Part shown: positions 20,590-33,029 of the stretch, in pieces
Layout: every line of letters begins with the position of its first letter
Position numbering within the stretch: the first letter of the stretch is position 1
Assembly (NCBI GenBank): GCA_037577475.1
Contig: CM075197.1
Span: 26,592,150 to 26,656,149, forward strand
From: Chaunax sp. Z400
Taxonomy: Eukaryota > Chordata > Actinopteri > Lophiiformes > Chaunacidae
DNA: 64,000 nucleotides
Direction: 5' to 3'
Program-made: the position numbers and the translations under genes
The notes under the pieces: generated by a model
The model's database searches: none
The model's input: the letters and a program-made list of their open reading frames with translations, nothing else
Told to the model about the DNA's origin: nothing

Positions 20590-22095
20590 GAATCATCTTC
20601 ATTCCTGCTCTGGTAAACGTACGGCTGATTTGAAATTGCGTGTCTTTAACAGCCTATAGGAACACTTTTCATATCAGCAGTGGACAACGGTGATGAGCCG
20701 ACACACGAGTCATATGCAGCATGTGGTAAATGGCCATTACCGTCCTGAAATATCTCTAAGTGTAGCATGTGAACCATATGTGAGTACGTGCAGCAGAGAA
20801 TGAGTAAGAGCTGGGAGCAGAGTGGAGGAGGCTCAGCCTTGTGGAGGCAGTGGAGCTGATTTGCGGCTTCATTCCAGAGCGTGGGCCCTTTCAGGCTCTG
20901 TTGCCTGTAACAGGTTGATGTGATAAACTCTGCAGCCGAGCCAGTCAGATGTGGCGCGGCGGAGGCGCCCTCCTCCTCGCTCCTCTCCCCTTGGCCTGGC
21001 GTCTCATTGCGGCGCTGTGGGGCTCCCGTGTGCTGGCATTACACTTTCACAAGGCAGTAATTGATTTCTTTAATTTGCTTCAAGAAGAAACTGTTGTCAG
21101 CCAAGCAGGCAGCCATTTTTCAGGCCACTTTAATTAAATGCCAGGTCTTTAGGTGTGATATGAAATTCGTTTGGCTCCTCTGATCTTCTACTCCTCAGAC
21201 AATTCATTAACATTTTCCTTTCTGCCTTTATGTTTTGCACAAAGCTTCAAAAAGAAGCTCATCAGTGACATTTCAGTTAATCAATTATTTAAGTGCATTT
21301 AAACTAGAGATTAAGTGCAGTGTGGCTGTTTCACTTGAGATAATACAGAGTCGGAGGAATTCAAGAGAATAAAAAGGCAGGCCTCCAGTTGGGTGTCTTT
21401 TATTGGAGGCTGTGTTATATATTGTAGCTGTTTCAGGTTACTACCTGCAGACAAGGAGGGAACAGAATTAACTGCCAAACAAAGATTCAGCTCCGTATTT
21501 CTCACTCGTATAAATCCCATTCTGGTGGTTAGCAGCCGCCTTGTGATTAGCCTGACAATCTGATGGGAACTCCAGGTTTAATAGTATCAGATCACATTTT
21601 CATCACATGTAGCGTCTGATGAAACAACACAGGGCAGGTGTATCCTCGGTCTAAAGCAACAGGACCATTTATTTGAGCTCCAGCAGCAGGGCAGCAGGCA
21701 CACCTCCCTAATAATATCCTCCCCACTCGCTGTGACTCAGAGATCCCCACTCAGAGTAGCCTTCCTCTCACCGAGATGAACAGCATCTGCCTCTTCCTGC
21801 CTCCCACCATACGTCAACACATCAGCACCGCTCTGCCTGCCTGCCTTCAAACGGCCAAAATATGAGGATCGCTAAACCTGAAAGAATAGCCTGCTGTTGT
21901 TCGTAGTACAGCGGCTGATGTGTATCGACGGAAATAATTTTACTGGTGGTTAAAGCTTACAGAGCAGGGTTTTGTGTAATAGTTGTGGAAATTAGTAGAA
22001 ATTCTAGGGAGTGTAGAGAAATTATTCTTTTTAGCTTCTTTTTAGTGACACTTTACATTAAGGCAACATAAACATGAAGAAATCATAGTTAATAA
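20590..22095. other. Gene-free, largely unique sequence; possible conserved non-coding stretch
   Basis: There are no repeats I recognise. Around 21030-21170 the sequence is rich in homeodomain-like TAATT/ATTTA cores and lacks the erosion signs seen in nearby repeats, so it could be a conserved non-coding element. This is impression only. Confidence 0.3.
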
Positions 22096-22099
22096 TAAT

Positions 22100-22340
22100 C
22101 CTTGAAGGTTGATTCAGAAGCAACTGGACTTCTTTTCTTAGCTTGAAGACGTTTCACGTCTCATCCAAGAGGCTTCATCAGTTCTAGACTGTTGGTACGA
22201 GGTCAGGATATTTATCCTCTGAGATGTAAACTACCTAGAGAGTCGTTAAGGAACCTGTTTTCTTTCCTTTCCTATTGTGGGTCGTTGGGGTTGCTGGGAC
22301 CAACCGTCTCTCGTATGCATATTGGGCCATTATGTGAGTC
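22100..22340 (-). mobile_element. Retroelement-like repeat (gaagcctcttggatgagacg family)
   Basis: The minus strand reads actgatgaagcctcttggat, gagacgtgaaacgtcttcaa and agaagtccagttgcttctga followed by atcaaccttcaag, a very common fish repeat end. A fragment of the same tail lies at 43105-43142 on the plus strand. I cannot assign it safely to a LINE or Penelope class. Confidence 0.6.
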
Positions 22341-22895
22341 GTTAGCATAACGATGGTGGAAGAGAAGTCAGGACTGCATTGTAATACATTCATAATGCTT
22401 TATGACCACACACATAATATGCTCTCTGATGTCATAAACATTATTAATATGACTCAAAATAAATGATAAAATCTTATCTCGCTGGGGTCTGAGGGCATTT
22501 TCTTGATTTTTACATCTCTTTTTGAATCTGCTTTTTTTAAGGTGGAGATTGATTAGAAAATTGATTAGTCTATTGGTATTTATCAGAAATAACATTCAAA
22601 TAGTAAAATTGATTCCACCTTCATTTGACTAAAACTGAAGGGGATTTCCATGCATCCTTCATGATGAGACGCCGTTAGACCTAAATACAGTTCTTCAGTA
22701 TAATACTTAAATATGCTGCATCGAGCATAAAGTTTCAGAGCTCTACAATGTGCAGTAGTCCCTGTAGAAATAATGGGAGACGCTGACAGCTCAGTGATTG
22801 AGGTAAAATATTTGACTGAATTCGCAAAATCAGCATTTTTCTGCCAGCTCTCCTCTCCTGCCTTATTTGCAGCAAGAGTGTTGCTTTTTTTCTGT

Positions 22896-22914
22896 CATAT
22901 ATATATATATATAT
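22896..22914. repeat. (AT)n microsatellite
   Basis: A short uninterrupted AT run. Confidence 0.9.
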
Positions 22915-23380
22915 TTTTGACATCTCCTTCATAGCTCTCCATCATAATTAATTAAGGTTGCAGGTGATCAGTACATTTTGTGCGCATGAAGATGCACCAA
23001 AAGCCCCTTTTTATAGGAGAAAAGTTTCAGAGCCTGAAACAGAACGCCTGGGTTAACGAAGACATTTGACCGCCATCGTCGTTATATATCAACTCCGGCT
23101 GGGGTTTTAGGTTTTGTCGATCCAGCTCATGCAAACAAAGCCTGGCTTTGTCCAGCTTGCTTCATAGAAAACCTCTCCGATCTGCCTCTGCTGTCTGCAT
23201 CTGGTGACATACTGTCTTGTGTGAGGGACAGAAGGCCAATCAGGTTGGGTTTCATTAGTTGATTTAATGAGCTCTTGATTAGGTTTATTTGTCTCGTTTA
23301 TTATAATTACGATATAATCTACTTTTACCTTCTTCGCTTTAGTATTTTTAAGACTCTTTTCCACAACAAACCAACCAACT

Positions 23381-23900
23381 AAAGGCCCATACTTAAAGAT
23401 GTATACGGATACAGACGGAGCCTTCCGTACGACTTGTGCCTTCATTTCGTACGTAATCAGGCAGGTTTTCAGAGAGCTTACAGATACGGACGAGAAGGAC
23501 GAAATGGAGCAATACCACTGGAAATGGTTGGTGGCAGTGTAGCTACAATTCAAGCAAGGCACGACAAATGTGTACGATCATATTGAAGAAGAAAATGGTG
23601 AAGTGAAAAAGTGAAAAAACTCTCCGTTCTCAAGTCTCGATCCACCTAATAACCTCACAGGCCACCGCCAAGTACATCGTTACCTCCACTTCAGCCACTT
23701 TGATTACCAGGTACATCATCACAACCTCCTCCGACCGTCGCCATTTTTGTTGTTGTCGAAACGTTTGACACTTCACTGCCCTCCTGTGGTTGTATCGATG
23801 TCGACGTAAAGGACGTACAGAAGTATGAAGACGTTGACGGATAGACCGTTTATTGACCGACGTATCCGTTTACATACGTAGAGGGAGCATAAATGGGTCT
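23381..23900 (+). mobile_element. TIR element (MITE-like), copy 2, near full length
   Basis: The left end reads ggcccatacttaaagatgta then tacggatac. The right end reverse-complements to gacccatttatgctccctct then acgtatgtaaacggatac, giving inverted ends of about 40 bases. It is about 520 bp with no transposase. Related copies lie at 19995-20368 (inverted) and 57735-57850 (one end only). Confidence 0.75.
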
Positions 23901-23909
23901 TAAAGGGTT

Positions 23910-26160
23910 AATGGCTCTCGTTGTTGGATGGAGGATCTCCACAGATCACATCTGACCCCGGATGTAGAGCTCATGAGGCAGCATCTCAGTCTGCTGGAAG
24001 CATTTCAGATGCTCTCTTCAGTCAATTGAGTTATTTGTGTTTTAAAGGCATATTGAGCTCAAGCTGGCAGCTAATTTATGATTGATGTGGTCACAGACAC
24101 TGGCTGGACTTTACTCATTTTAACTGCCGTATGCAGAACAATGTGTTTGTTGGTGAATATTGGCAGACAGAAAAGTTTAGAATTTCTTCACAGCCACATA
24201 AACAGGATGAAAACTAGCGTGTTGTACAGACATAAAGGCAAAGTCTGTAGCTTTGAAACACATCATTAAATATCGATTGAATTTCACACTCCAGGAATGT
24301 AAGAAAACATGACCTCGACTTTAAAGAAGTTTTCTCCAACAACATGTTAGTTTGTGAGAAACTGAACAATCCTGGTGCGTTCAATGTCAGGAGAGGCTTT
24401 CATCAGGAAAATAGAGCAGGGGGCATTGTAAACGGGACATTAAAAGGAATCCCACATCAATTTCCCACACCGAATGCTGCATAACTGGAGTCATTTTGAC
24501 AAAGTAGCCGTGTGATTATTTTTTATTTCCATTTGAAAGCAATTAGCTGAAAGGTCCTTCCCTTGAGTTCTGTGGCAGAACGTGTGGAATGACTCAGGAT
24601 AATTGCTGTGAAATGAACAGAGTGCCAAGTTGAGAGAAGCGCGGAAAACCGCAAGGGTTCCCTCTCCATGGAAACGCCCTGTGCCTTTGTCAGTGCACCA
24701 AGAAATTAGGCGGCTTGAATGAGGAACAAATACAGTGGGGGACTGATATTTACTCCATTTCAAGCCATTACAGAAATTGAGTGTTTCCCCATGTCTCACG
24801 CTGTGCCTACTGAGTGCTGGATACACAAGGGGGAGGGTCATTAAACATGGCAGCCGCCAGCGGCTTGCCGGAGTGCCGGTTGGACAACAGTGTTCGCGCC
24901 TCCGATGGGCAGGACAGATATAATGAAGCCCAGCGCTGTCAGTGCATGGCGCCAACTGATGATACTGACGGCTGAGAGGAGGACAAGGTGTTCGACGGAA
25001 GACAAGGCTGAGACAGCGTTTGCAGCTCATCTCATGTCTTCGCCACAAGCTGCCTCCTCAGCTCCTGCCCTAATTGCTGCCTTGCTTGGAGGCAGCTCTC
25101 CCTCGGTACGCCTTTCACGCCTCCCTTAATTACGTCAGCCGGAAAGGAATGTGATTGTTATTGTCATTACTCTCGTTAGTAATTAAGCAGCTATTGACTT
25201 CTTCCCTACATTCAGTCTATTTGATTAGGCCTGAGGTCTGGAGATATGGATTAGGCTCTCACATTGTTGCAGCCTCAGAACGCTGCTGTCATTCGTTGGC
25301 CAGGAGCCGTGCGGCCATATAGAGGCAAACTGAGGAAGAGTAGGGTTGACAACCTTCAGCCTGTGCTCATCGTGGAGGAGTTGGAACGTATCTAGCTTTC
25401 AACGCTGCAGCATTGTTTGTGACGCTGCAGTACGCAGCTCCTCAGAAATCACAGATGCAGGGATGTCAGGAATATGTCGAACAAATACTCGGTGGTGTAG
25501 TTTTGTCCTGGCAGCGAATGATTTTGTTTACTTCGTAGCTAAAGTTCAGAATAACCCAGTTAAAGTAAGAACTCTAAAATAAATGAAAAAAGTTTGTTAG
25601 AAATAAGGCAGCATGGCTGTATCAGGATACAGGGGACATGATTCAATGCCATTTTGTTTTAGCGACTGTCACCAACATATGGATAAAATTTGAGTATAAA
25701 AATTTGGTTGTAATCACTAACTTCCATAGATGCACCATAGAGAGCATCCTGACCAACAGCATCACAGTGTGGTACAGGAGCTCAACAGCAGGTGGTGAAA
25801 ACTGCCCGAATCATAATTGGCACCCAGCTCTGAAAAAGGCTTGAAGCATCATTAAGGACTCCTCCCATCCCAACCACAGACTGTTCACCCTGCCCCCTCT
25901 GGAAAGAGGTTCAGGATCCTCCGCTTCCAAACACTTCATAAAAGCCAGACTGAATAGATGGGTTTTTATTTTATGTTTGAAAATATAAATGTTCTCAGCT
26001 CCTCTCAGATCCTCCAGACTAAAAACAGCATCACCAACTGTTTTTGTTCTGCTTTGTGGAACAGCTAAAAGAGAAAAACCAGAGGATCATCTAAACCTTC
26101 CTGGTTCTTAAACCGGGAGTATTTCTGAGATTCAGCTTGTGCAAGGCCAATTAGTGCCTC
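23910..26160. other. Gene-free sequence
   Basis: Mostly unique sequence. A 558-base open frame at 24491-25048 on the minus strand opens at TTG rather than ATG and resembles no family I know. The stretch 25130-25270 (homeodomain-like gttagtaattaagcagctat) looks unique and could be regulatory. Nothing is proven. Confidence 0.35.
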
Positions 26161-26670
26161 ATAAATGAATAAAATCATTCTGATTTTGACACAGAAAAAT
26201 TTAATTGGCTCATGTAAACACCAAAGATCCCTGCAGTGCTAACTTATGACCAGAGGTGTCACCAGAGAGACGGATCCTGTGTGAGGCCGTTTTAACCCCA
26301 GGGATTCCCTCCCTTTGGTAAAGTGGCAGAGGAGGATGAGAATAATAGTCTGAGCGTAGAGGAGGGACTTCAATAATTGTGCATGAGTGGCAGGAACCCA
26401 AAAGCAATTCCTGACTGAGCATTAATCCCCACTTTTTTGTGGGACGCACAGAGAGTGAGATAAGCCTGGAGGTTAATGCAGAGGCGTCTCTCCTCCGTCC
26501 TCGGCGCTGACAGCCCCTCACAGGCGGACCCCAGCAGCACGCCTTGTTTATGTTAATGCAGGTGGCCCGGGCCAGCTGCCACGCTGAGCAGCGCAGATAG
26601 AGACGTCAGAGGCTCGTCACAGTGGCAACCTCTCGCCGGGCTCTTCTGGATCGCTGGCTTCTCACGTTGT

Positions 26671-26688
26671 GGGGGGTGGGGGGGTGGG
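26671..26688 (+). other. G-run with quadruplex potential
   Basis: Runs of six, seven and three G separated by single T residues, plus neighbouring G pairs, on the plus strand. Confidence 0.5.
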
Positions 26689-29600
26689 TCGGCCATGGAG
26701 GAGTACCCAGAGTAAGGGAGATGAGTTAGGTGAGGCGGCCCTGCTGGGACTCCCTCCCACCTAATCATCTGTGAATGGTTCATCTACTTCTACACACTTC
26801 GTTTGAACCACAAATGACATCTTGGAGAGAGAAGGAGAGGATTCTGCTTTTAATGTATGCACCTTTAAAAATGTGCATTTTTATTCCATTCTTTTTTATT
26901 GTGACGGGTTGGATCCTGACAGTTACAGTGAAAACTAGCCATGCACTGCCGGGTTTGGCTTTATTTTATACGCTTGTGTTGTGTTGTTCATAAAACTGGA
27001 AAACTGGCACAACTGATGCGCCAAACAGGAAATAGATTCTTCAAGGTAATGACTTCTGGGGGGGGAAAAAACACCACCTTTAATAGTAAAAATGAAAACA
27101 AAGGCTTTTACCATCCTGCAACTGTAACTATCTAGTTGATTGAATACAGCACATCCACTACAATTAGAATAATTACCACCACCAATGAGGTTATATTTTC
27201 ACCAATCCATTTGTTGATCCAGTTGTTTTGATTCTTAGGAGGATTATATAAAAACTACTGGACAGATTTCCATGAAACCTGGTGGGAGGAAGGTGGATTG
27301 AACCCATTTAGTATAAGTATAAATATAAGTATAAATTTAAGTAACCACAAACAATAACACTAACCAAAAAATCCTACATATTTCTATTTAGTTTTCCCGG
27401 CCCATGTCCCATCCCTCTACGACGTTTCGTGGAAATGGGTACAGTAGTTTTTGCGTGTCAAAAATGGGACCAAATTATATTTTGTGTTTAGGTTATTTTA
27501 GATGGAATATCTCTTGGTTTTGGATTGGAGGTTGGTCACAAATAGAATTTAAAGATGTGCTTTGGGTTCTGTGGAGGCCATTGTTAACTCAATGATTAAT
27601 AGCAATAAAAAACAATCCTATCCAACAACAAAAACAATCCTACATGTATCTTAGCTTTCCTGACCGATGCCCCGCCTCTCTACAAAGGCTCCTGGAAATA
27701 GGTTAATCACATAATTATCCGACACTGTTAAAGAAAGAGGAAAACATAACCCTGGATCCACTGCACCAAAATGTACCGGGATTGTTCCTGGCCGATGCAC
27801 CATCCCTGGACAGATAATAATAACCAAGAGACCAATCAATAATAGATATTTGTGTGTATTGATGTTAGTAGAAGATCTGTCTTCTTCTACTTTATTTTTA
27901 ATTTAAAGAAAACAAACATTTCCCACCGTTCACCTTCCTGTTTGTTTGAAACTCCTCCGTAAACTTTGGTCCACCTGCTGGTGCAGCTGCTCTCTGCTGT
28001 CTTATTTATCTGTTTGCCACTCTGAGGTATCACTCTCATCATACGCCTTGTCTCTCACTGATGAATGGCTGCGCCTCGCTGACCTGCCCCCCCCTCCCCT
28101 TGTTTGTGTCGGTGTGATGTAGGGCTGACCTGCAGAGGTTGGATCAAGGTGGGGACATTGAGACAGATGAAGGGTCAGGAACACGTAGAGAGATGCTTCT
28201 CCTCTGGGTCTCCTTCACCCCCGCGAGCTCGACCCGCTCCAGCCTTTCATTCTAATCTGATGATAATGATATTTGCTCAGGACGACCTCTGCTTGCACAG
28301 TGTAATTACCCACCCAGCTTTCTATGATCCCAGCTATTGGAAATCGATGGGCCATAAGAGGGCTCCCATCAGAACTTATTATTATCACTGCTCGCTTTTC
28401 GTTACAGCGCGATCGGATTTAATGTTCTCCAGTTTTTACTGCATGTTTTTCCCTCTTTTTTTAATGTCGACTACTGTCGGTGTGTTTAAGTCAGTCGGGA
28501 TATTCTTTGGAAAACATCTTCTTTTGCATTTTTATCACTATCAAACGTTTAAAATCCCGACTACGTTTTTTTCCTTTACGTTATCGCACCAAAACAGCTC
28601 TTATGGATTTTGCTGAGTGTTATTTTGTCCCCTTGGCTTAGTGGCTCTCAGCAGTTCCACGCTCATCCACCCATTTGTGAGTGCATGCCTACTTAAATTG
28701 GTTAGGTGAATCTGCTCTGGATGACTCCCTCCATTAGCTCCTCATCCAGGGTTAAGTGCCCTCAGGAACAGAAGGCAGCGACCATCAGGCGACCCCGCCT
28801 CTTCGTCGCTTGATTGAGACACTTCAGCCGAGGCCTCGCCGCAGCAACCTTCCGGAAGCCTCTCGCAAATATAGCTTTCTTGTACTGTCAAGGGTGCGCG
28901 TGTGATCCACTGATCTGGACATTATTGCCGCTGCTTCAACCTTATGAAACTCAAACTTGTTATTTCAAGAGCGTCTTTGCAGTGACCTTCGCGCTTGTTA
29001 TTTTCAGTCTTGTCAAAGAGATAAGAAGATCACAGAGATTTCATCAGGGAGAGTAAACGAGGGCAGAGCTAAGACACTTTTTGGACACAAGATGATGCAT
29101 TTAAACGAAGACGAATCCAAAGACAAAAGGTCTTGATTCTGATTTATTTCCATTTGGATCAGCTCATAGTTTGACTAGTATGTCTTAAGTCAAGCTCACA
29201 CAGCTTCTTTGAGCAGCAATTTCATTTTATTGACCCCCTGTAAAGTGACTGGCTCCATAAACATGGGCTGTCATGTTTTTATGAGCTAAAGGACCCTCAT
29301 AACACAGCAATCAGCATTTATTTGAGAAATCTAATACAAAATACATCTCGAAATGCACAGGAGGTGCTCTGACCTGTGCTACGTTAAGGGCACAGAGCTT
29401 TGAGGGAGGTCACAAGACGGATTTTGATGAAACAAACATTTTGGATAGAAATATGAAAAGGATTAAAGCCCACGGAGAGGGGTCAAAGGAGGAAGAAAGG
29501 AGGGCTGGAGGTGGTCGTTTGGCGACACGGGCTGGTTATGAAAATGTATTTGTAGCCCAGGACAAAAAAAGGTGACAAGGGAGGAGAAGGTGGAAGTGAT

Positions 29601-30029
29601 CGATATGTTTGTGCAAAAAGGGAGAGGACTGCAGAGACACAACAGTGGAAGTCATGAGTGAAGCAGTCCCTCAAGGGGACGGCGGCTCGGCCGATGTGGA
29701 GACACAACAAATGAGGAAATGGTAACGGATACGGCCGATGAGCAGGGTGTTGCTAAGTGACAGGAAATATTTGTTATGAACAAACTGGAGGACTTTTGAA
29801 CACTGGAGCCAGGTTTCAGGCTGTGAAAGTCATGGATTACTCAAATTACTATAATAAAGCCCTTTATGAGTGCTTTATTTTGGGGTATTTTTTAAAAATC
29901 TGTAATTTTACTTTTATTGAAGTCCTCTTTATAATGAGTTTTGTACTACTGTGATACATTTCAAGTTCCGTACGTAGTAAAAAATAATATGCAATGACAT
30001 TTAGGATGAAGACGTCATGAGCGAAAGGA

Positions 30030-30190
30030 ATGTTTTCAGACATTTTCTTCTCACCTTCATGCCGATGTAAAGTCAGGTGAAACATTTCTGGACCTTCAAA
30101 GGAAAACAACATCGTAGCAAATGAGTAAACAAAATGAATAAGGCTGATTTTAAAATGTAAAAAATAACTGAAAATAAACATAAACAACTA
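30030..30190 (+). mobile_element. Fragment of the TTAA-flanked repeat family
   Basis: It shares the phrases cttcatgccgatgtaaagtc and aaacatttctggaccttcaa, and the closing gattttaaaatgtaaaaaat, with the interior left part of the element at 31741-33021 (tggaaagtcaggcg, acatttctggagcttcat). Termini are missing. Confidence 0.55.
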
Positions 30191-31740
30191 AAGCTTCTAA
30201 TGAATGTTGATCAGACATTGTCATGAACAACTACTATGATACTGTTAAAGGTTTTGTTCACATAAATGATCATCTAAAATAGTTATAATAACACCTGGAC
30301 CTATTTTTATGTCACTGCATTGTGAGTGTGAATCCATAAAGAGATTTTGGTCTTCAGGAATCAGATAATAATCCGGATAAACATTAAACTCAATCGTTCA
30401 TCTTGAAACACAGTTCGAACTTTAAAATATTAACCAAACTCAACGTTCTCAGGATGATTCAACTTTAAGTTTTTACATAATCAGGGATTAAACATCATGA
30501 AATTTCCAGAAATCCCTTTAATAACTTTTTGAGATATCCAGAACAAAGGCAGACAAACTAACACCAGCGATCACATAACGTCACATATGATCATGTATCT
30601 CTTATTTTATGTACACTGACTTCTAGTCTGTACAGCACAGACACAATTTTCTGCTTAGAATCGGTGGCACAACATATGTAATAAACTAGTTATCCACAAT
30701 TTTGCAAAATTAACGCAAATGCTGATTTGCATTATATAATCTGTCACAGTTAAATCCAACTTCAACAAATCTATGCAGAAATTTACATTACATTATGCAG
30801 ATTTGGGAAAATCAATAGCATTGATCGAGAAATGATCCATAATACTGTGCACTCCATTATTTGTCAATATCCTTGTTGAGAGAGAAAGAATTGTCTCCTC
30901 CTCCTCGTCATCTGCTGATGAAAAAATTGTGTTCAAAAGTTAATGAGAGGACCTTGAGTTGAGATTATAGTCAAACATCTAGTTTATTTATTACATCAAA
31001 TCTGTTTTTAATCAATAAATGTTTAAAAATCACTTCATTGATAAAAAATTAAACCATTTTTTGAAGCAGATTAATGTTGTTAAGCCCATTTTGTTTAATA
31101 TTTTCAGTATAAATTAAATAAGGTCACTGTGAATCTCTGCAGTAAATCACAGCTTTGACATTTTATTTCACAGCGTTCCACGTTTTTGCCCCAGCGAACA
31201 TGATTCACATTGACAAGTCTCTCTATGTGTGCAGTCAGAGAGATTTCCATCAGCTGATTCCTCAACATAAATCCTGTTTTCAAACACAGAACAGCAACCT
31301 TTGCTTTTGACTGTACAATGTGAGTGTTTGTCTGACTTCATGAGTGCCGCCGGGTGCATGCAGGCGTGCATTTCTCTCAGCTGTGACTGGTTAAATGATT
31401 TCTTGAAGGGCTATAGAGCGACCATTTCATTTTGGCACCTAATAACAGTCAGGTCACACAGTGCCCTGGCTGATCCTCTTTGATACGGTCCGTGCACTTG
31501 CCCAAGCCCTCTTTCACAGGTGCCAATCATTATAATCAAGCCCCCACCTCCACCCGCACCTCCAGCCCCAACACCATCTCCAGAGGGCAGGTGGGGACGG
31601 AGGAACCTGTTCTTGCAGACCGGTCGTATTCTTTGACCCTCGATGAAGCCTGTTCAGTCTTATTCCCCGTCTTTTTCTTCAATACAATTATCAACAAAAT
31701 ATTCTCTGGGATAATTTCTGCTGAGCGTGCATGATCTTAA

Positions 31741-33021
31741 AGGAGCAGTTCACCCCAAAAATGAAAATTCAGTTATGATTTACTCACCTCCATACAGATG
31801 GAAAGTCAGGCGAAGTTCCGCAAAACATTTCTGGAGCTTCATGGCGAAACAGCACTACAGCATCCTCCTAAACAACCGAATAAGATGGGGACTAGTTTTA
31901 GAATAAAATGAAAAAACTATTGAAAGCAAACATAACATGACTTCATGCAGGTTGTCAGGTGTGATGTATTATTTTTAATGAAATGGAAAAAAAACTAAAT
32001 TTGCATCCAGAATTAGAATTTGAATGTAAAATTACACGTTAATGTAACACTAATTACCTTCAAATTACAAAGAAATATGTAAAATATTTAGTATGTACAT
32101 AAATCCTTATATGACAAGCTACATATATAACTACAGTTAATTAATGTTATTTTACATATATTTGTATGTAATTTAAGAAAGAAGAAAAAAACTGTATAGA
32201 TATTCAAGTAATTTTTCTGTAAAAAAAAAAATAAATAAATGTAATTTGTCATTATTGGCATTTCACTTTAAAAAAATTGGTTTATTAATTTACAGACTGT
32301 CTGTAATTTTACAGTTTGTGTGTAAACTGTAAAAATGAAATACAACAAACAGAAAATTACTGTAAAAATAGTTATTATTATATATTATAATTATATAATA
32401 CTAATACATATTATATTATCAGTTATTATCCATAAAATTGGGATTTCTTTTTACAGTGTTGGTCTTGGATTCCAGCTTACATACGAGCTTTATGGAGTCG
32501 TTACTGCTTAGTCATTATTTTTATTCTATTTATTTATTTTTTATGTAAAGGAACTGTTGGGAGGTTTGTGCTCTTCTAGTTTTACATTTGATCTTCCTCA
32601 CTTGTTTAGGAGAATGGATTTAAAATTTTGGGTCGACTTTTCTTTAACTGCAAAGTCTTTTTTCTATCTATTATATTTGATGATTATAAGGGTTCAGGGT
32701 GTTACTGTTTTTGAGACATAATATTCGTTTTGCAGGTTTTGCTTTCTAATAATCAATCCATTACTGTTAAAATATGAACATATATCCTTTTCTTTTGTTG
32801 CCTTTAATTGCATGTTTGCAAAACATGAGGTCGGCTCTGTGGACTATAAGAGCCTTGCTTTATTATTGTCACAGAGGTTAGCATGGACCAAAAATGCCTC
32901 TGGCCTGTTCACTGACAGACTGTTAGCGGGTAAAATGTTGTTCACCTGTCAGATACTGACCGTTCAGTTTAGGGATGAGTAAATAATGGCTGGATTTTCA
33001 TTTTTGGGTGAACTGCTCCTT
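31741..33021. mobile_element. Non-autonomous TIR element with TTAA target duplication
   Basis: The left end is aggagcagttcaccccaaaa followed by atgaaaattcagttatgatt. The right end reverse-complements to aaggagcagttcacccaaaa followed by atgaaaatccagccattatt. Both ends are flanked by TTAA (31737-31740 and 33022-33025), the target choice of piggyBac/Kolobok-type transposases. The 1.28-kb interior is AT-rich, has no transposase, and includes a segment at about 32270-32460 rich in inverted ctgtaa/ttacag text that may be a second insertion. Confidence 0.8.
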
Positions 33022-33029
33022 TTAACTTG

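Larger units (their letters stand above)
26161..31730. other. Gene-free region with few repeats
   Basis: It contains a G-rich run at 26671-26688, dispersed-repeat phrases at 27185-27330 (ggaggattatataaaaacta) and at 27400-27850, and a repeat fragment at 30030-30190. The open frame at 28104-28616 starts at TTG and is probably chance. No exon was recognised. Confidence 0.4.

Noticed and set aside
22125..22190. Hammerhead-like ribozyme core (ctgatga ... gaaac) on the minus strand
   Set aside because: The core strings occur, but the bases between them do not form the required stem II; the GACGT-GAA-ACGTC hairpin uses the same bases. It is just the common repeat text.
23107..23562. 151-codon minus-strand open frame starting MPCLNCSYTA
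   Set aside because: The N-terminal part is translated MITE sequence, also seen in the inverted copy at about 20177; it is not a gene.
24491..25048. 185-codon open frame on the minus strand
   Set aside because: It opens at TTG, not ATG. The translation has no domain, signal or compositional trace of a protein, and there is no splice or promoter context.
28104..28616. 170-codon open frame on the plus strand
   Set aside because: It starts at TTG; the residue composition looks like translated non-coding DNA and no family is recognised.
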